NCBI GenBank assembly: GCA_030616305.1
Contig: JAUWXQ010000003.1
Span: 1-33,703, forward strand
DNA: 33,703 bases
Origin: Hadesarchaea archaeon
GTDB lineage: Archaea; Hadarchaeota; Hadarchaeia; Hadarchaeales; Hadarchaeaceae
Reading direction: 5' to 3'
The position numbers and the translations under genes were made by a program. This document shows positions 18,402-29,013 of this stretch, in pieces (positions within the stretch are counted from its first letter, which is position 1; every line of letters begins with the position of its first letter). The notes beneath the pieces are model-generated. The model did not search any database and was not told the origin of the DNA. It saw nothing but the letters and a program-made list of their open reading frames with translations.

Positions 18402-20206
18402 CACATCACCCCATACGTCGAATCTTCACGTTGTTTGATCGCGATTATCTCATCCAGCACCGCGAGCTCATCCCCCGAGAGCAGGTCTCGCAGGTCTCGC
18501 TTCAGAGCGAGCACATGGTCCCTAGGGACGTCCGTGTATAAAACATCACCCTCTTGGATGTGGCGCCCAACCATCGGGCCCTCGATTGAAACTGCCAACT
18601 CATCTCCAAGCTTGGCCTCACGCACTGATTTTTTCTCCTTTTGTAGCTCTCGAACTGTACCGACAGACCTACCATCCTTGCGCATGAGAGGCGCCTTCGG
18701 CTTTAGCACGCCACCCAGCACATCCACCCCGATAATTGCTGGGTCGCTCCGTCTAAACACGTAGCCGGGCTTGAGTGCAAATTTGGCAGGCCTCACGTAG
18801 CCCTCCAAACGCTTTGCCCTCACCTCCTCTCGCTTTAGCTTCGCCCACTCCTCGTACCTCTCTATCAGTCGGTAGATTATTTCCTCTTGTAGGATCGGCA
18901 CCCCCTCGCGCTCTGCCTCCGTCTGCGCGTCAGGAAGGATCTTCGCGTTAAAGGCCAACACCACTCCGAGAAGGGGGTCGCTATTCCTAACACTCACGGC
19001 CTCGACCACGTCACGACGTGAAACATCCCCCACATCCGCACGTCTAATCGATATGTTTTTTGTCTGAAGCTGTCCCTCCAGGGCCTCAAGTGAACCCAGA
19101 GCATCCGCTTTTACAACAACCCCGTTCACGTCCGCGCTTATCCTCACCCGCTCCAGTTCCCGCTGCATCTCCTGCCACAGTTTCTCCGCCTCCCTGATAT
19201 CCCGAACCACTAACAGCGGAGCTCCGGCTACTACCCCCTCGAGGTTGGGAGCGGCTATCTTAACTCCCGCCGCCGCGTAAACCCTATTCACCAAGTCAAA
19301 TTTGTCCTCGGGATCACGAATCTCATCAAGCGGCTTGGGGCGTAAAAGCGCACGAACCTTCGACGTTATCACGTTGTCGAGGCCTCCGACCGCGAAAATA
19401 TCCCCTTTCGCAAGGGTGCCATCGTACACGATTGCATCTATCGTCTTTCCGAGCCCTACCTCCTCCTTTACCTCGAGCACCGTGGCCCGCGCTGGTCCTG
19501 TCACCTCAACCGTCAGCTCACGCTCGAGGAATCGCTGGGCAAGACCGACAAGCACGGTGAGAACCTCAGGCAGGCCCTCTCTGGTCTTGGCACTCGCCGG
19601 AACAATGCTAACCTGTCTGCGGAAATCACTCACGCGGTCGAAGCGCTCCGCCTCAAATCCGAGTTCGTGCAGCTTGCCGACCAGTTCATATATCTTCTCG
19701 TCGAGCGCCTGCTGCACTTTTGGGGGCTGCTTCGCGAAGGAGCCCAAGAAATTTGCCTTCGGTATCGACTGCCAGCCGTGGATGAGGTCGATTTTGTTCG
19801 CCACGAGCATGAAAGGCGTGTGGTAAGATTTCAAGATCGTCAGGGACTCGAGCGTCTGCGGCATGAACCCCTCGTTGATGTCCACCACAAGGGCCGCTAG
19901 GTCAGCTAAGGCCCCCCCACGCCGACGCAGATTTGTGAAAGCCTCGTGTCCCGGGGTGTCGATGAAAAGCAAGCCAGGAAGCGTCACTTCTATTTTGAAC
20001 TTTTCGAGAAGACCGCCACAAATTCTCTTGATGGTGTCCACTGGTACTTCACTTGCCCCAACATGTTGAGTTATCGCGCCAGCTTCGCGTGCGACCACGG
20101 TGGTGCCTCTGATTCCGTCCAGTAGTAAAGTTTTTCCATGGTCTACGTGACCTAGCACAGCGATCAAGGGCTGCCTAACTTTGCGCTCCCGCATTTTCGC
20201 CACCAA
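18401..20206 (-). CDS. infB: Translation initiation factor aIF5B
   Basis: IAVLGHVDHGKTLLLDGIRGT, ITQHVGASEVPVDTIKRICG, FIDTPGHEAFTNLRRRGGALADLAALVVDINEGFMPQTLES. Confidence 0.96.
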   Translation of the reverse strand: MVAKMRERKVRQPLIAVLGHVDHGKTLLLDGIRGTTVVAREAGAITQHVGASEVPVDTIKRICGGLLEKFKIEVTLPGLLFIDTPGHEAFTNLRRRGGALADLAALVVDINEGFMPQTLESLTILKSYHTPFMLVANKIDLIHGWQSIPKANFLGSFAKQPPKVQQALDEKIYELVGKLHELGFEAERFDRVSDFRRQVSIVPASAKTREGLPEVLTVLVGLAQRFLERELTVEVTGPARATVLEVKEEVGLGKTIDAIVYDGTLAKGDIFAVGGLDNVITSKVRALLRPKPLDEIRDPEDKFDLVNRVYAAAGVKIAAPNLEGVVAGAPLLVVRDIREAEKLWQEMQRELERVRISADVNGVVVKADALGSLEALEGQLQTKNISIRRADVGDVSRRDVVEAVSVRNSDPLLGVVLAFNAKILPDAQTEAEREGVPILQEEIIYRLIERYEEWAKLKREEVRAKRLEGYVRPAKFALKPGYVFRRSDPAIIGVDVLGGVLKPKAPLMRKDGRSVGTVRELQKEKKSVREAKLGDELAVSIEGPMVGRHIQEGDVLYTDVPRDHVLALKRDLRDLLSGDELAVLDEIIAIKQREDSTYGVM

Positions 20207-20244
20207 GTAATGGTGGGTGCCAAAGTTTAAGTAAGGTATTAGAG

Positions 20245-20667
20245 CTATGCGCTAAATTTTACTAAATCTGAAAAAAATAGCGGCAACTCGCGCTCAGCGC
20301 TTTCAGCTGAATCAGCGGCGTGGATAACATTCTCCGTGATGCTCGTACCAAAGTCCCCCCGGATGGTTCCCTTGGCTGCTTTCGCCGGGTTAGTGGTACC
20401 TATCAACTCGCGCATTCGCGCGATCGCGTTATCTCCCTCCACCAATATCACGACCACATCCCCCAAAAGCACATGCTCGACCAAGCGTTTGAAGAACTCC
20501 TTGCCTCGGTGAATCGCATAAATCTTTTCAGCAGTCGACCTGTCCATCTTAAGCCGCCGCATCGAAACTATTTTCAACCCGGCCCGCTTGATGCGCGCGA
20601 TTATCTCATCAGTAAGTCCCTTCACCACACCGTCGGGCTTTACCATGACGAACGTTTGCTCCCTCAA
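20245..20667 (-). CDS. ndk: Nucleoside diphosphate kinase
   Basis: EQTFVMVKPDGVVKG, TIRGDFGTSITENVIHAADSAESAERELPLFF. Confidence 0.95.
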   Translation of the reverse strand: MREQTFVMVKPDGVVKGLTDEIIARIKRAGLKIVSMRRLKMDRSTAEKIYAIHRGKEFFKRLVEHVLLGDVVVILVEGDNAIARMRELIGTTNPAKAAKGTIRGDFGTSITENVIHAADSAESAERELPLFFSDLVKFSA

Positions 20668-20855
20668 GCCTTACCCCTCAGCTTTCGGGAGCGCTCGGTC
20701 CACTTGACGTGGTGCGGCTTCCGCCCAAGCTTCATATTTCGCTCGCACTTGCTGGAGCAGAAAAACAAGACCGTGCCATCCCGCTTGACCACCATCAGGC
20801 CGCTGCCGGGCTCGACTCGCCCGCCACAGAACGAACACTTTCGGGCGATAGGCAT
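20664..20855 (-). CDS. rpl24e: Ribosomal protein L24e
   Basis: ARKCSFCGGRVEPGSGLMVVKRDGTVLFFCSSKCERNMKLGRKPHHVKWTE. Confidence 0.95.
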   Translation of the reverse strand: MPIARKCSFCGGRVEPGSGLMVVKRDGTVLFFCSSKCERNMKLGRKPHHVKWTERSRKLRGKA

Positions 20856-21074
20856 CTATGGCACCCTGATCTCTCTTGCTTCCCGATCGGTCTCGCGAAG
20901 CATGAGGATATCGCCAACGCGCACCGGTCCCTTTACGTTGCGGGTTATGATCCGCCCCTTGTCCCGCCCCTCGAGTACCCTACACTTAACCTGCATGATC
21001 TCGCCAGTCACCCCGGTACGAGCACGTATCTCAATAACTTCGGCGGGGAAGCCGAATCCCTCTACAGCTGGCAT
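20856..21074 (-). CDS. rps28e: Ribosomal protein S28e
   Basis: [63 protein letters not shown]. Confidence 0.95.
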   Translation of the reverse strand: MPAVEGFGFPAEVIEIRARTGVTGEIMQVKCRVLEGRDKGRIITRNVKGPVRVGDILMLRETDREAREIRVP

Positions 21075-21079
21075 TCAAG

Positions 21080-21451
21080 TCACTTTCTGAGTTCTTTGAT
21101 GCGCTCGACTATCTCCTTGACTGTATCGGTGGCCTGCCCAGCCTCGGCGATAGTTATCGCTGCACATCCAACATCTATGCCAGCCGCTGCCCCGAGCTCG
21201 CGCTTGCTGGGCACATAAGTGTATGGGATGCCCTTCTCATCGCAGAGTGCGGGTAGATGGGCGACGATCTCGGCTGGCTCGACGTCTTCCGCGATCACTA
21301 CCAAAACAGCTTTCTTCCGCTCGATCGCCTTGGTGCTCTCATTTGTTCCTTTCCTGAGCTTTCCGGTATCGCGTGCCTTCTCGACCGCTTCGTATACCTT
21401 ATCTGCTAGATCCTTGGGGACCTCAAACCTGACATAAATTGGTTTAGCCAT
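21080..21451 (-). CDS. rpl7ae: Ribosomal protein L7Ae
   Basis: [67 protein letters not shown]. Confidence 0.96.
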   Translation of the reverse strand: MAKPIYVRFEVPKDLADKVYEAVEKARDTGKLRKGTNESTKAIERKKAVLVVIAEDVEPAEIVAHLPALCDEKGIPYTYVPSKRELGAAAGIDVGCAAITIAEAGQATDTVKEIVERIKELRK

Positions 21452-21565
21452 TTATCTCCCCTCCTTCGGTTTTTCACCTCATCATTCATAGGCTTTTTGT
21501 GACTAGTTATGGGATACGCAGCTATAGATAAAAATCTGTTGTTGTCGGGAGAGCTTGAAGCTGAA

Positions 21566-23257
21566 TCACCTATGACCATATACCGCAATCAGCTTGGGCC
21601 TCACCGCGTCAATCCTGATAAACCCATACCTCTCAAATTGCACGATGCTGCCGGGTTGGAGCCCTGCCACTGCTGGCTCTGCTAAACCGTGCTCGGTGGT
21701 GTTGTCTGGTTTTATCACCTCAAGCTTGACCGCACCTCCTGAAACCCAGTGGATCTTGGGTCCCTCAGCGACTTCCAAGCTGTGAAATTCGGCTTCGAGA
21801 GCTCTCCCCTTGGCAGTCAGCTTCACGTTCATCAGGTCTTTCAACCTAAACATCTGATCTTCTTCCAATGCAGCAACGTCCTCATTTGACACATGAAACA
21901 CCAACGCGTCACCTTCGCGCTTAAGCGGCAGAATACGTTCACCACTCTCTGGCCGGCTTGGGTGGAGGCGGAGGCACGCTTCCTTAAGGCTTGGGGCCTT
22001 GTGTACCAGCAGCTTCACGGGGTTCGCCACGAAAAAGTACCTGTTTGCTAGTTTGTCCACAAATTTCCGGTTGTACGCGTAAAGGGTCTCCCAGCTGAGC
22101 GAAGAGTCAACAAGTGTCATACCTACATCCAAAATCAGCTGCCTTATCGCTTCGCGGACAAAACCCCGCCTACGAAGGGCGGCGATTGTGGCTAGCCTCA
22201 CATCGTCATGACCAGAGAGCTCTCCGCTCTGGATGGCACGCATGGTCTGGGTCTTGCTCAGCACGACGCCAGGCATTGCCAAGCGTCCATGCTGAACTGC
22301 CGTGGGATAACGCCATCCTAAGTGATCGTAGAGCGTACGCTGGCGTTGTTCGTTCACCTCGTGCTCCTTGCCTCTTATTATGTGGGTTACCTCCATCTCG
22401 TGGTCGTCGATCGCGACGGAAAAATTGTAGAGGGGCCAGACCGAGTAGCGTCCCCCGACTCGCGGGTGGGGTTTCAACACCGCGCGAAGTGCTGGCCAAT
22501 CCCGCACAGCTGGATTCGGATGCTTTATGTCTGTCTTGATGCGCACGACCGCCTCTCCCTTCACAAGATCTCCCGCCAACATCCGCCCCCAGCGACTTAG
22601 ATGCTCCTCCGCCGGAAGCCCGCGACACGGACAAGGTTCTCCGCGATCTCGGAGCTCGCGGAATTGCTCCACTTTACACGTGCACACGTATGCCTTGCCC
22701 TCCTTAATGAGACGCTCTGCGTAGCCGTAGTACAGCTCAAGGCGGTCCGACTGTGCGTACTCTTCATCCCAGCTAAGGCCAATCCACCGCAGGTCGCGCT
22801 TAATCAACTCGTACATCCCGAGCAGCGTGTTCTCTGGGTTGGTATCCTCGAAGCGAAGAATGAACTTGCCTTTGTAGCGGCGGGCATACTCATGACTCAG
22901 GAGTGCGGTCCTAACGTGTCCTAAGTGCAGCGGACCATTAGGGTTCGGGGCAAAGCGAGTGATGACCATAGGGTATTTATCGAAATCAGGCAGATCGGGG
23001 AGACCACGTCGCTCCTCTGGCTTTGGCCGTTCCACGCGCCCAACTTTTCGTAATTGGAAAAGCTGCTCCTCGCGAGGCCAAGCATTGACCTCGGCGACGA
23101 CCTGCTCCACAGTTTCTGAGAGCTCCATTATTTTTGATCGCCATCCTGGCAGCTCCGCCACGAGCTTTCCTAAGACGGCTTTGACGTTGGCCCGCCCCTT
23201 ATGTTCAGCGGCATTGGTGAGAGCCCATCGTAGCGCTTCTCTGCGAACATCCTCCAA
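21566..23257 (-). CDS. gltX: Glutamyl-tRNA synthetase (archaeal type)
   Basis: ITRFAPNPNGPLHLGHVRTALLSHEYARRYKGKFILRFEDTNPE, CTCKVEQF...CPCRG, DDHEMEVTHIIRGKEHEVNEQRQ, PGVVLSKTQ. Confidence 0.95.
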   Translation of the reverse strand: MEDVRREALRWALTNAAEHKGRANVKAVLGKLVAELPGWRSKIMELSETVEQVVAEVNAWPREEQLFQLRKVGRVERPKPEERRGLPDLPDFDKYPMVITRFAPNPNGPLHLGHVRTALLSHEYARRYKGKFILRFEDTNPENTLLGMYELIKRDLRWIGLSWDEEYAQSDRLELYYGYAERLIKEGKAYVCTCKVEQFRELRDRGEPCPCRGLPAEEHLSRWGRMLAGDLVKGEAVVRIKTDIKHPNPAVRDWPALRAVLKPHPRVGGRYSVWPLYNFSVAIDDHEMEVTHIIRGKEHEVNEQRQRTLYDHLGWRYPTAVQHGRLAMPGVVLSKTQTMRAIQSGELSGHDDVRLATIAALRRRGFVREAIRQLILDVGMTLVDSSLSWETLYAYNRKFVDKLANRYFFVANPVKLLVHKAPSLKEACLRLHPSRPESGERILPLKREGDALVFHVSNEDVAALEEDQMFRLKDLMNVKLTAKGRALEAEFHSLEVAEGPKIHWVSGGAVKLEVIKPDNTTEHGLAEPAVAGLQPGSIVQFERYGFIRIDAVRPKLIAVYGHR

Positions 23258-23340
23258 CCGGTTGCCTCCTTATCATTATCTCTAACAGCACAATAACATA
23301 AAACTTGTTGAAGAATTTTCAGTTCAAGCATTAACATTTC

Positions 23341-24351
23341 CTAAAATTCTCGCTCGACCACGAAATCGGCCAGCGCGAAGAGTATCTCCTTTGCCCTTGA
23401 CTTAGATATGGGAGCTAACTTCGATTTTGCGTCCGCGACAAACTTTCTGGCCTGTTCGGCGACATAGTCAACTGCGCCGGATCTCTTTAGTACCTCAATT
23501 GCGGCCTCTATCTCTTGCTTCGATGCGTCGCGTTTCCCGAGTACGCGGAGGAGAATAGCTCTGTCTCTCTTCGGCGCTGTTGAAAGGGCTTTAATCATGA
23601 CCAATGTTCGTTTGCCTTCCCGAATATCGCTCCCAATCGGCTTGCCAAACTTCTTCTGGTTACCTGCGACACCAAGCACGTCATCCTGCATCTGAAACGC
23701 GACACCAATCAAACGACCGTAGCTAGCGAGCGCCTCAACTTGCTTTGGCTCCCCCTTGCCCAGCAAGGCTCCGACCTTCGCCGATGCCTCTGTCAACGCT
23801 CCGGTCTTCCCGCTCACCATGCCCATGTATTCTTTCTCGCTCACGCTTCTACGATCCTCGAACACCATGTCGAAGGCCTGACCTCGACAGAGCTCAAAAC
23901 TCGCCTTGCTTATTGTGTCGAATAGCTCCACCACGCGCTCACTTTCCAGCTTGAGCCTACGAGCATTCGCCGCAACCGCCTCGAACACTTTGGCGAAGAG
24001 GGCGTCTCCTGCTATTATCGCTACGGGTTCCCCCCACAGCTCGTGTACGGTCTTCACGTTTCGCCTGAATTCGTCCCGATCCATAATATCGTCGTGGATG
24101 AGGGTGAAGTTGTGGAGCAATTCAAGGGCCGCAGCAGATTCTATAGCATCCTCAGGTCTCCCACCCACAGCCTCGCATGCTGTGAGCGCTATGCACGGGC
24201 GAAGTCTCTTCCCTCCTGCCTCGATCAAATGCCGTGTTGCCTTAGCTAGGATCTCTGGCTTGAACTTAGGGGAAACCCAGCGATCTATCTCACGCTCGAC
24301 CAAACGCGCGCGCTCCTCCAGATATCTCAACACGTCCATTCTATCCGCCAA
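23341..24351 (-). CDS. idsA: Polyprenyl (geranylgeranyl/farnesyl) diphosphate synthase
   Basis: GGKRLRPCIALTACEAVGG, LIHDDIMDRDEFRRN (first Asp-rich motif), GVAFQMQDDVLGVAGN (second Asp-rich motif). Confidence 0.93.
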   Translation of the reverse strand: MADRMDVLRYLEERARLVEREIDRWVSPKFKPEILAKATRHLIEAGGKRLRPCIALTACEAVGGRPEDAIESAAALELLHNFTLIHDDIMDRDEFRRNVKTVHELWGEPVAIIAGDALFAKVFEAVAANARRLKLESERVVELFDTISKASFELCRGQAFDMVFEDRRSVSEKEYMGMVSGKTGALTEASAKVGALLGKGEPKQVEALASYGRLIGVAFQMQDDVLGVAGNQKKFGKPIGSDIREGKRTLVMIKALSTAPKRDRAILLRVLGKRDASKQEIEAAIEVLKRSGAVDYVAEQARKFVADAKSKLAPISKSRAKEILFALADFVVEREF

Positions 24352-25666
24352 GCCTCAGGGAGATGCCATTTCGGAGATGGTGGAGATGCCCGCTCGAATA
24401 GCCGAGTTCTTTTCCTAGTTCAAGCATGATCCTGAGCTTGTCCGATGTGCCGTGGCAGGGAATGAGGTGCTCCGGCCGCACGAGCTCGATGAACTCAGCG
24501 GTATCGACTTTTCCAGCGTGGCCAGAAGCATGAACATCTCGATGGATGTGGGCCCCTTGAGCACGGAGTTTTGTCTCCAGAAGCTCCCGGTTTGACTCGT
24601 TGATGGGGTTCGGGATGACACTTGCGGAGAAGATGACCTCATCTCTATTGCTTACTTTCAGTGGGAACTGGCCGTCAGCTATACGGGAGAGCACGGAGTT
24701 TGGTTCACCCTGGTGCCCAGTACATATCAACACAAAATCCTCCTTCGAGCGCTGCATGTCTCGGAGTAGATTGCGCACGGCGTTAGGTCGTCCATGGATG
24801 TACAGTTCTGGCGGGAAGTCCACTAATCCTAGGTCGAGCGCCGCCGTACAGTAGTTGCGGAGTGAGCGCCCAACCAAGACCGGGGTGCGCCCCATCTCAA
24901 ACGACAAATCGACTATAGACTTCAGCCTGACGATATGAGATGAAAATGTGGTTGCGAGGATTAAACCCCCGCCCGAACTTGCCTCTTTCATGACTTCCTC
25001 TAACTGCTTCTTAACATGTGCCTCAGAAGGAGTCGGCCCCGGATTGTCCACCCTTACTGCCCCGACCATGGCCGCAAGCAATCCCTCGTTGGCCAATTGC
25101 TTCAGCCTCACGCGGTCGGTCTTGTACCCGAGCAGGGGCTCTTCGTCAAGCCTGAAATCGCTGGCACAGAGGACCGACGTGCCTCCATTGCCCACCAATG
25201 GCAAGGTCGTGTGCAGAATGCTGTGTGTGGCGCGAATGAACTCGATTTCGATACCATCCACCTTCACGGTGTCACCAGGCGTCACGGTTCTAAATTCGTT
25301 TTTGATCTTGAAACGACGCTCCTCGCGTAAGAGTCTCTTCGTGAGCTCGATGGTGAATGGCGTGCCGTAAATCGGCGCGTCGTAGGCGTGTGCTAACTTG
25401 CCCACCGCGCCTATGTGGTCCAAATGACCGTGGGTGAGCACTATCGCCCTGACCTTTCGGCCGCGGAGAATAGCGTCGTCAGGGATTCCGTTGATGTTTA
25501 TGAGCTCTTCGCGGCCCATGGTCCCTATATTTGCATCTTCAAATGCCATAATGCTGTCGAGCCTTATCCCCATATCCACGAGGATGTACTTGCCGTCGAA
25601 GCCCAGTGCGGTCATGTTTTTGCCCACCTCACCCAAGCCACCAACTGGAAGTATTTCCACCATCAT
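24341..25666 (-). CDS. rnj: Ribonuclease J family (beta-CASP metallo-beta-lactamase)
   Basis: [81 protein letters not shown] overlaps the IDI2 stop (ATGA). Confidence 0.93.
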   Translation of the reverse strand: MMVEILPVGGLGEVGKNMTALGFDGKYILVDMGIRLDSIMAFEDANIGTMGREELININGIPDDAILRGRKVRAIVLTHGHLDHIGAVGKLAHAYDAPIYGTPFTIELTKRLLREERRFKIKNEFRTVTPGDTVKVDGIEIEFIRATHSILHTTLPLVGNGGTSVLCASDFRLDEEPLLGYKTDRVRLKQLANEGLLAAMVGAVRVDNPGPTPSEAHVKKQLEEVMKEASSGGGLILATTFSSHIVRLKSIVDLSFEMGRTPVLVGRSLRNYCTAALDLGLVDFPPELYIHGRPNAVRNLLRDMQRSKEDFVLICTGHQGEPNSVLSRIADGQFPLKVSNRDEVIFSASVIPNPINESNRELLETKLRAQGAHIHRDVHASGHAGKVDTAEFIELVRPEHLIPCHGTSDKLRIMLELGKELGYSSGHLHHLRNGISLRLGG

Positions 25667-26748
25667 GACTTCCGCGCTCCTTTGAGTTTGTCCGGATTTA
25701 GACCACGAGCAAGCAACCATTCGCGAGTCCTACCTGTGACCACCACTGGCGCCTCTTGTAGGTCTCTAACACGCTTGCATCCCGTCAGGAACATCGCTGC
25801 TTTTAGCTCAGTCATGAAATCATTAAGAAACTCAACAACTGCTTTTTCACCTAACGACGCAGCGCGGAGAGCAGGAAGCGCCACGCCGACAAGGTCTGCT
25901 CCCAGCGCCAATGCTTTCGCCGCGTCGAAACCAGAACGTATCCCCCCACTAGATATGACCGGCACCTTGACAGCTGATGCTACCTCCGCCGTACACACGG
26001 CCGTCGGTATGCCCCAGTCCCAGAAGGTGATTCCTAAACGAGAACGCTTCTTCGCCCTAAACGTTTCGACCCCAGCCCAAGAAGTGCCTCCTGCTCCGCT
26101 GACATCTATCGCGGCCGCGCCCGCCCGAACAAGCCTTCGCGCAACATCTGCGCTCAGCCCGCTGCCGGTTTCCTTTGCTATCACTGGTACACTCAACCCC
26201 CTACAAACTTCTGCAAACTTAGCCAAGCCCCCACGGTACTTCGGCTCCCCTTCAGGCTGCACGAGCTCCTGTAGAGGGTTCATGTGGATTGAGAGCGCAT
26301 CGGCGTCCAGCATCTCAACCGCCTTGCGCGCCTCTGCCACTCCATAACCGTGGGTGAGCTGAGGTACGCCTAAGTTACCGACAAGGAAAACATCTGGGGC
26401 GACGCTTCGGACCTTGTAGGTTCGCGCCAGCTTGGGATTCTCGATTGCTGCCCGCTGACTACCGACGCTGAACGCTAGACCAAGTTTCTGAGCAGCTGAA
26501 GCCAGCGTTAGATTAAGTTTCATCCCACGCTGGTTACCGCCCGTCATCGCAGAAATCATGATAGGTGCCTCAAGTTTAGCTCCCAGAAAGGAGGTCCGCA
26601 GGTCGACTTCTTGGAGATCTAGCTCCGGAAGCGCCATATGGACTAGGTCCACATCTCCAAACCCGGTAGTCTTGAACATGGCCCCGATGTCCTCTTTCAA
26701 ACATATGTTCAAGTGGTCAAGTTTCCTGTCCACGGTTTTCCGGCCCAT
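25663..26748 (-). CDS. fni: Type II isopentenyl-diphosphate delta-isomerase (FMN-dependent)
   Basis: [109 protein letters not shown]. Confidence 0.95.
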   Translation of the reverse strand: MGRKTVDRKLDHLNICLKEDIGAMFKTTGFGDVDLVHMALPELDLQEVDLRTSFLGAKLEAPIMISAMTGGNQRGMKLNLTLASAAQKLGLAFSVGSQRAAIENPKLARTYKVRSVAPDVFLVGNLGVPQLTHGYGVAEARKAVEMLDADALSIHMNPLQELVQPEGEPKYRGGLAKFAEVCRGLSVPVIAKETGSGLSADVARRLVRAGAAAIDVSGAGGTSWAGVETFRAKKRSRLGITFWDWGIPTAVCTAEVASAVKVPVISSGGIRSGFDAAKALALGADLVGVALPALRAASLGEKAVVEFLNDFMTELKAAMFLTGCKRVRDLQEAPVVVTGRTREWLLARGLNPDKLKGARKS

Positions 26749-26752
26749 TTTA

Positions 26753-27547
26753 CTACCTCCCCACCACCACGGTGCCAAGCCCTCGTTCACCTTGAACTGC
26801 TCTTTTTAAAACCCCTGGCTTCGTTGCATTCACGATCTCCGCCTCAACGCCTCGATTGGCAAGCGCCAGCAATTCCCTGACCTTGTTCTCCATCCCACCC
26901 GTGACATCTTTTTCCTCAGCCGCACCGAGCGACGCAATGAGTTCCTCATCTGCAGGAGTTATTTTCCGTATGAGTATGGCACTTTTGTCTTTTTTCGGGT
27001 TTGCCATATGCACACCGTCCACATCCACCCCTAAGATGACTCTAGAGGCTTTGAGTTCTCCCGCGAGGTATGCCACTATTTGGTCTCCAGAAAGTATGCT
27101 CATCCCCCTACTGATATCTGGTACAGCATCCCCATACAGAACTGGGATGAGCCCAAGTTCGAGTAGTTTTTTGACGGGTGCGAGCTCCATCGACTGAATT
27201 CGCCCCCCGCTGACTACCACACAGGCTGAAGGCTGTACCGCAATCGCCGGGAGACCTGCTTTTTGGAGGGCTTCGATTACATTAGCATTTAACCGCTCCA
27301 TGGCACGGTGGGTGAGCGATAAGCCCATCAGTTGGTTCTTGTTTTTGTACCCCTCCGCGATCCCATACTTTGATGCTACCGGATGTCCGAACGAGCCACC
27401 TCCATGCACAATCACTAACGGCCCCTTCGCCGCCGCTAGCTCTCGCGCAAGTCGCCTGAGGGCCGCCCGCTTGACCACAAAAGGTCTGCGCTTGTCGGTG
27501 ATGACACTCCCGCCTAGTTTCACAATCAATGGCCGCACCTTAATCAC
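26753..27547 (-). CDS. ipk: Isopentenyl phosphate kinase (amino acid kinase family)
   Basis: [70 protein letters not shown]. Confidence 0.93.
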   Translation of the reverse strand: MIKVRPLIVKLGGSVITDKRRPFVVKRAALRRLARELAAAKGPLVIVHGGGSFGHPVASKYGIAEGYKNKNQLMGLSLTHRAMERLNANVIEALQKAGLPAIAVQPSACVVVSGGRIQSMELAPVKKLLELGLIPVLYGDAVPDISRGMSILSGDQIVAYLAGELKASRVILGVDVDGVHMANPKKDKSAILIRKITPADEELIASLGAAEEKDVTGGMENKVRELLALANRGVEAEIVNATKPGVLKRAVQGERGLGTVVVGR

Positions 27548-28383
27548 CTTGATACCGCAATTGAACCGTACCCAACAACTTGTGGCATGGGGCCCGCAGT
27601 TTCCCCGCTAGTCGCGTATTTCAGTAGCTCTGCCTTTTTTGCCCCGAGTTTTTTAGCGGCTTGCAACATCGCAGAAACTGGTCCGTAACCACACATGGTG
27701 ATTGACTCCTCCTCGACGGTGCGAATCAACCCCCCTACGTCGAGCGCCAGAATTTTATCTATTGCCCTGTGATCCTTCGTGGTGGCTGAACGTTGGGATT
27801 CATAATGGGTAAAATCAGTTGAAGCGATGATCGCTACATCCTTCCCTACCGCGGCTTTGCCAATCGCGTCCCCGACCTCCTTACTCGTTTTTGCGTCCTG
27901 TAACATCATGCATATCGGCACTATTTTGAATTCATCGCCGAAGAGATGCTGGAGAAACGGGAGCTGGACTTCGAGGGAATGCTCATGTGCGTGAGCAACC
28001 TCATCTACATCTATTATCTCCGACCCCCGCTTAATCGCCTCGCCCAACTGCTTATCCACTTGTACTTCCCCCAGAGGGGTTCTCCACTTACCTGATGTCA
28101 TTATCGACACGCCCGAACCCGCGCCCGTGTGGTTTGGGCCCAAAATTACAATTGAACCGGGCATACCGTCCTGAGCCATCCGAGCAAACCCGTGCGCAGC
28201 TACCGGGCCAGAATACATGTAGCCCGCGTGGGGCGACACCAAGCCCACTAGCCGTCTCGACCCTGGCTGCACTTTAGGCACCTCTCCCGGACCGTGTGAA
28301 TGGGTATAACACCACTCAACCTGCTCGAGAAGGGCCGATCGAGTACCTGCATAGAACTGCCCTGCGACCACCGGAGGCCTCAC
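27544..28383 (-). CDS. MEMO1 family protein (AmmeMemoRadiSam system protein B)
   Basis: MRPPVVAGQFYAG, GLVSPHAGYMYSGPVAAHGFA, VILGPNHTGAGSGVSIM, EHSLEVQLPFLQHLFGDEFKIVPICM, STDFTHYE. Confidence 0.94.
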   Translation of the reverse strand: MRPPVVAGQFYAGTRSALLEQVEWCYTHSHGPGEVPKVQPGSRRLVGLVSPHAGYMYSGPVAAHGFARMAQDGMPGSIVILGPNHTGAGSGVSIMTSGKWRTPLGEVQVDKQLGEAIKRGSEIIDVDEVAHAHEHSLEVQLPFLQHLFGDEFKIVPICMMLQDAKTSKEVGDAIGKAAVGKDVAIIASTDFTHYESQRSATTKDHRAIDKILALDVGGLIRTVEEESITMCGYGPVSAMLQAAKKLGAKKAELLKYATSGETAGPMPQVVGYGSIAVSR

Positions 28384-29013
28384 CTATTCGCCTCCCGGCT
28401 TGGTCTCAAACTCCTCCACTGGAACCTCGAAAGGTGCATCGGGCGAGAGTTCCCCTCGCTCTCTGAGCACTTGGCGAGCTAGAAGCCAGTACACCAGCGC
28501 GAGAGCCTTGCGCCCCTTGTTGTTCGTGGGGATTATCAATTCCACATCCGCTGTCTCATTGTCCGTGTCACAAAGCCCAACAACCGGAATCCCAACTTGG
28601 GCTGCCTCGCGTAGCGGTTGTTCGTCCGCGAAGGGGTCAGTGACGACGAGCGTGGCTGCTTCGATGTAACCCTTGTAATGGGGGTTGGTAAAGGTCCCCG
28701 GGATAAACCTACCTACAATCGGCCGCGTCCTTGTGACCTCACCAAACCGCTGCGCCGGGCGCTGCCCATATTGCCTAGCTGAAACCACTATCACTCTTTG
28801 GGGATCGAACCGCGCCAAAAATTTGCCCGCTGATGCTATCCGCTCGTCGGTCTTTCGTACGTCGAGTACGTAGAGACCATCTGGGCGGACCCGATAGATA
28901 AAGGGTGCCATCGCGCCAGTCTTCTGCCGGGTCCCTATGTGAACACCGCTCGAGAGGTAGGTGTCGAAATCCACTAGCCCGACCACGCCTTCTCCGAACT
29001 CCGCCGCGCTCAT
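28384..29013 (-). CDS. rps2: Ribosomal protein S2
   Basis: [80 protein letters not shown]. Confidence 0.96.
   Translation of the reverse strand: MSAAEFGEGVVGLVDFDTYLSSGVHIGTRQKTGAMAPFIYRVRPDGLYVLDVRKTDERIASAGKFLARFDPQRVIVVSARQYGQRPAQRFGEVTRTRPIVGRFIPGTFTNPHYKGYIEAATLVVTDPFADEQPLREAAQVGIPVVGLCDTDNETADVELIIPTNNKGRKALALVYWLLARQVLRERGELSPDAPFEVPVEEFETKPGGE

Noticed and set aside
21452-21565. Box C/D sRNA suggested by an ATGATGA (C-box-like) sequence upstream of rpl7ae
   Set aside because: No convincing D box (CTGA) at the required spacing and no C'/D' pair; the match overlaps the expected 5' leader of rpl7ae.
25415-26347. 310-aa plus-strand ORF over rnj/fni
   Set aside because: Antisense to two genes with clear family motifs; composition typical of shadow ORFs.
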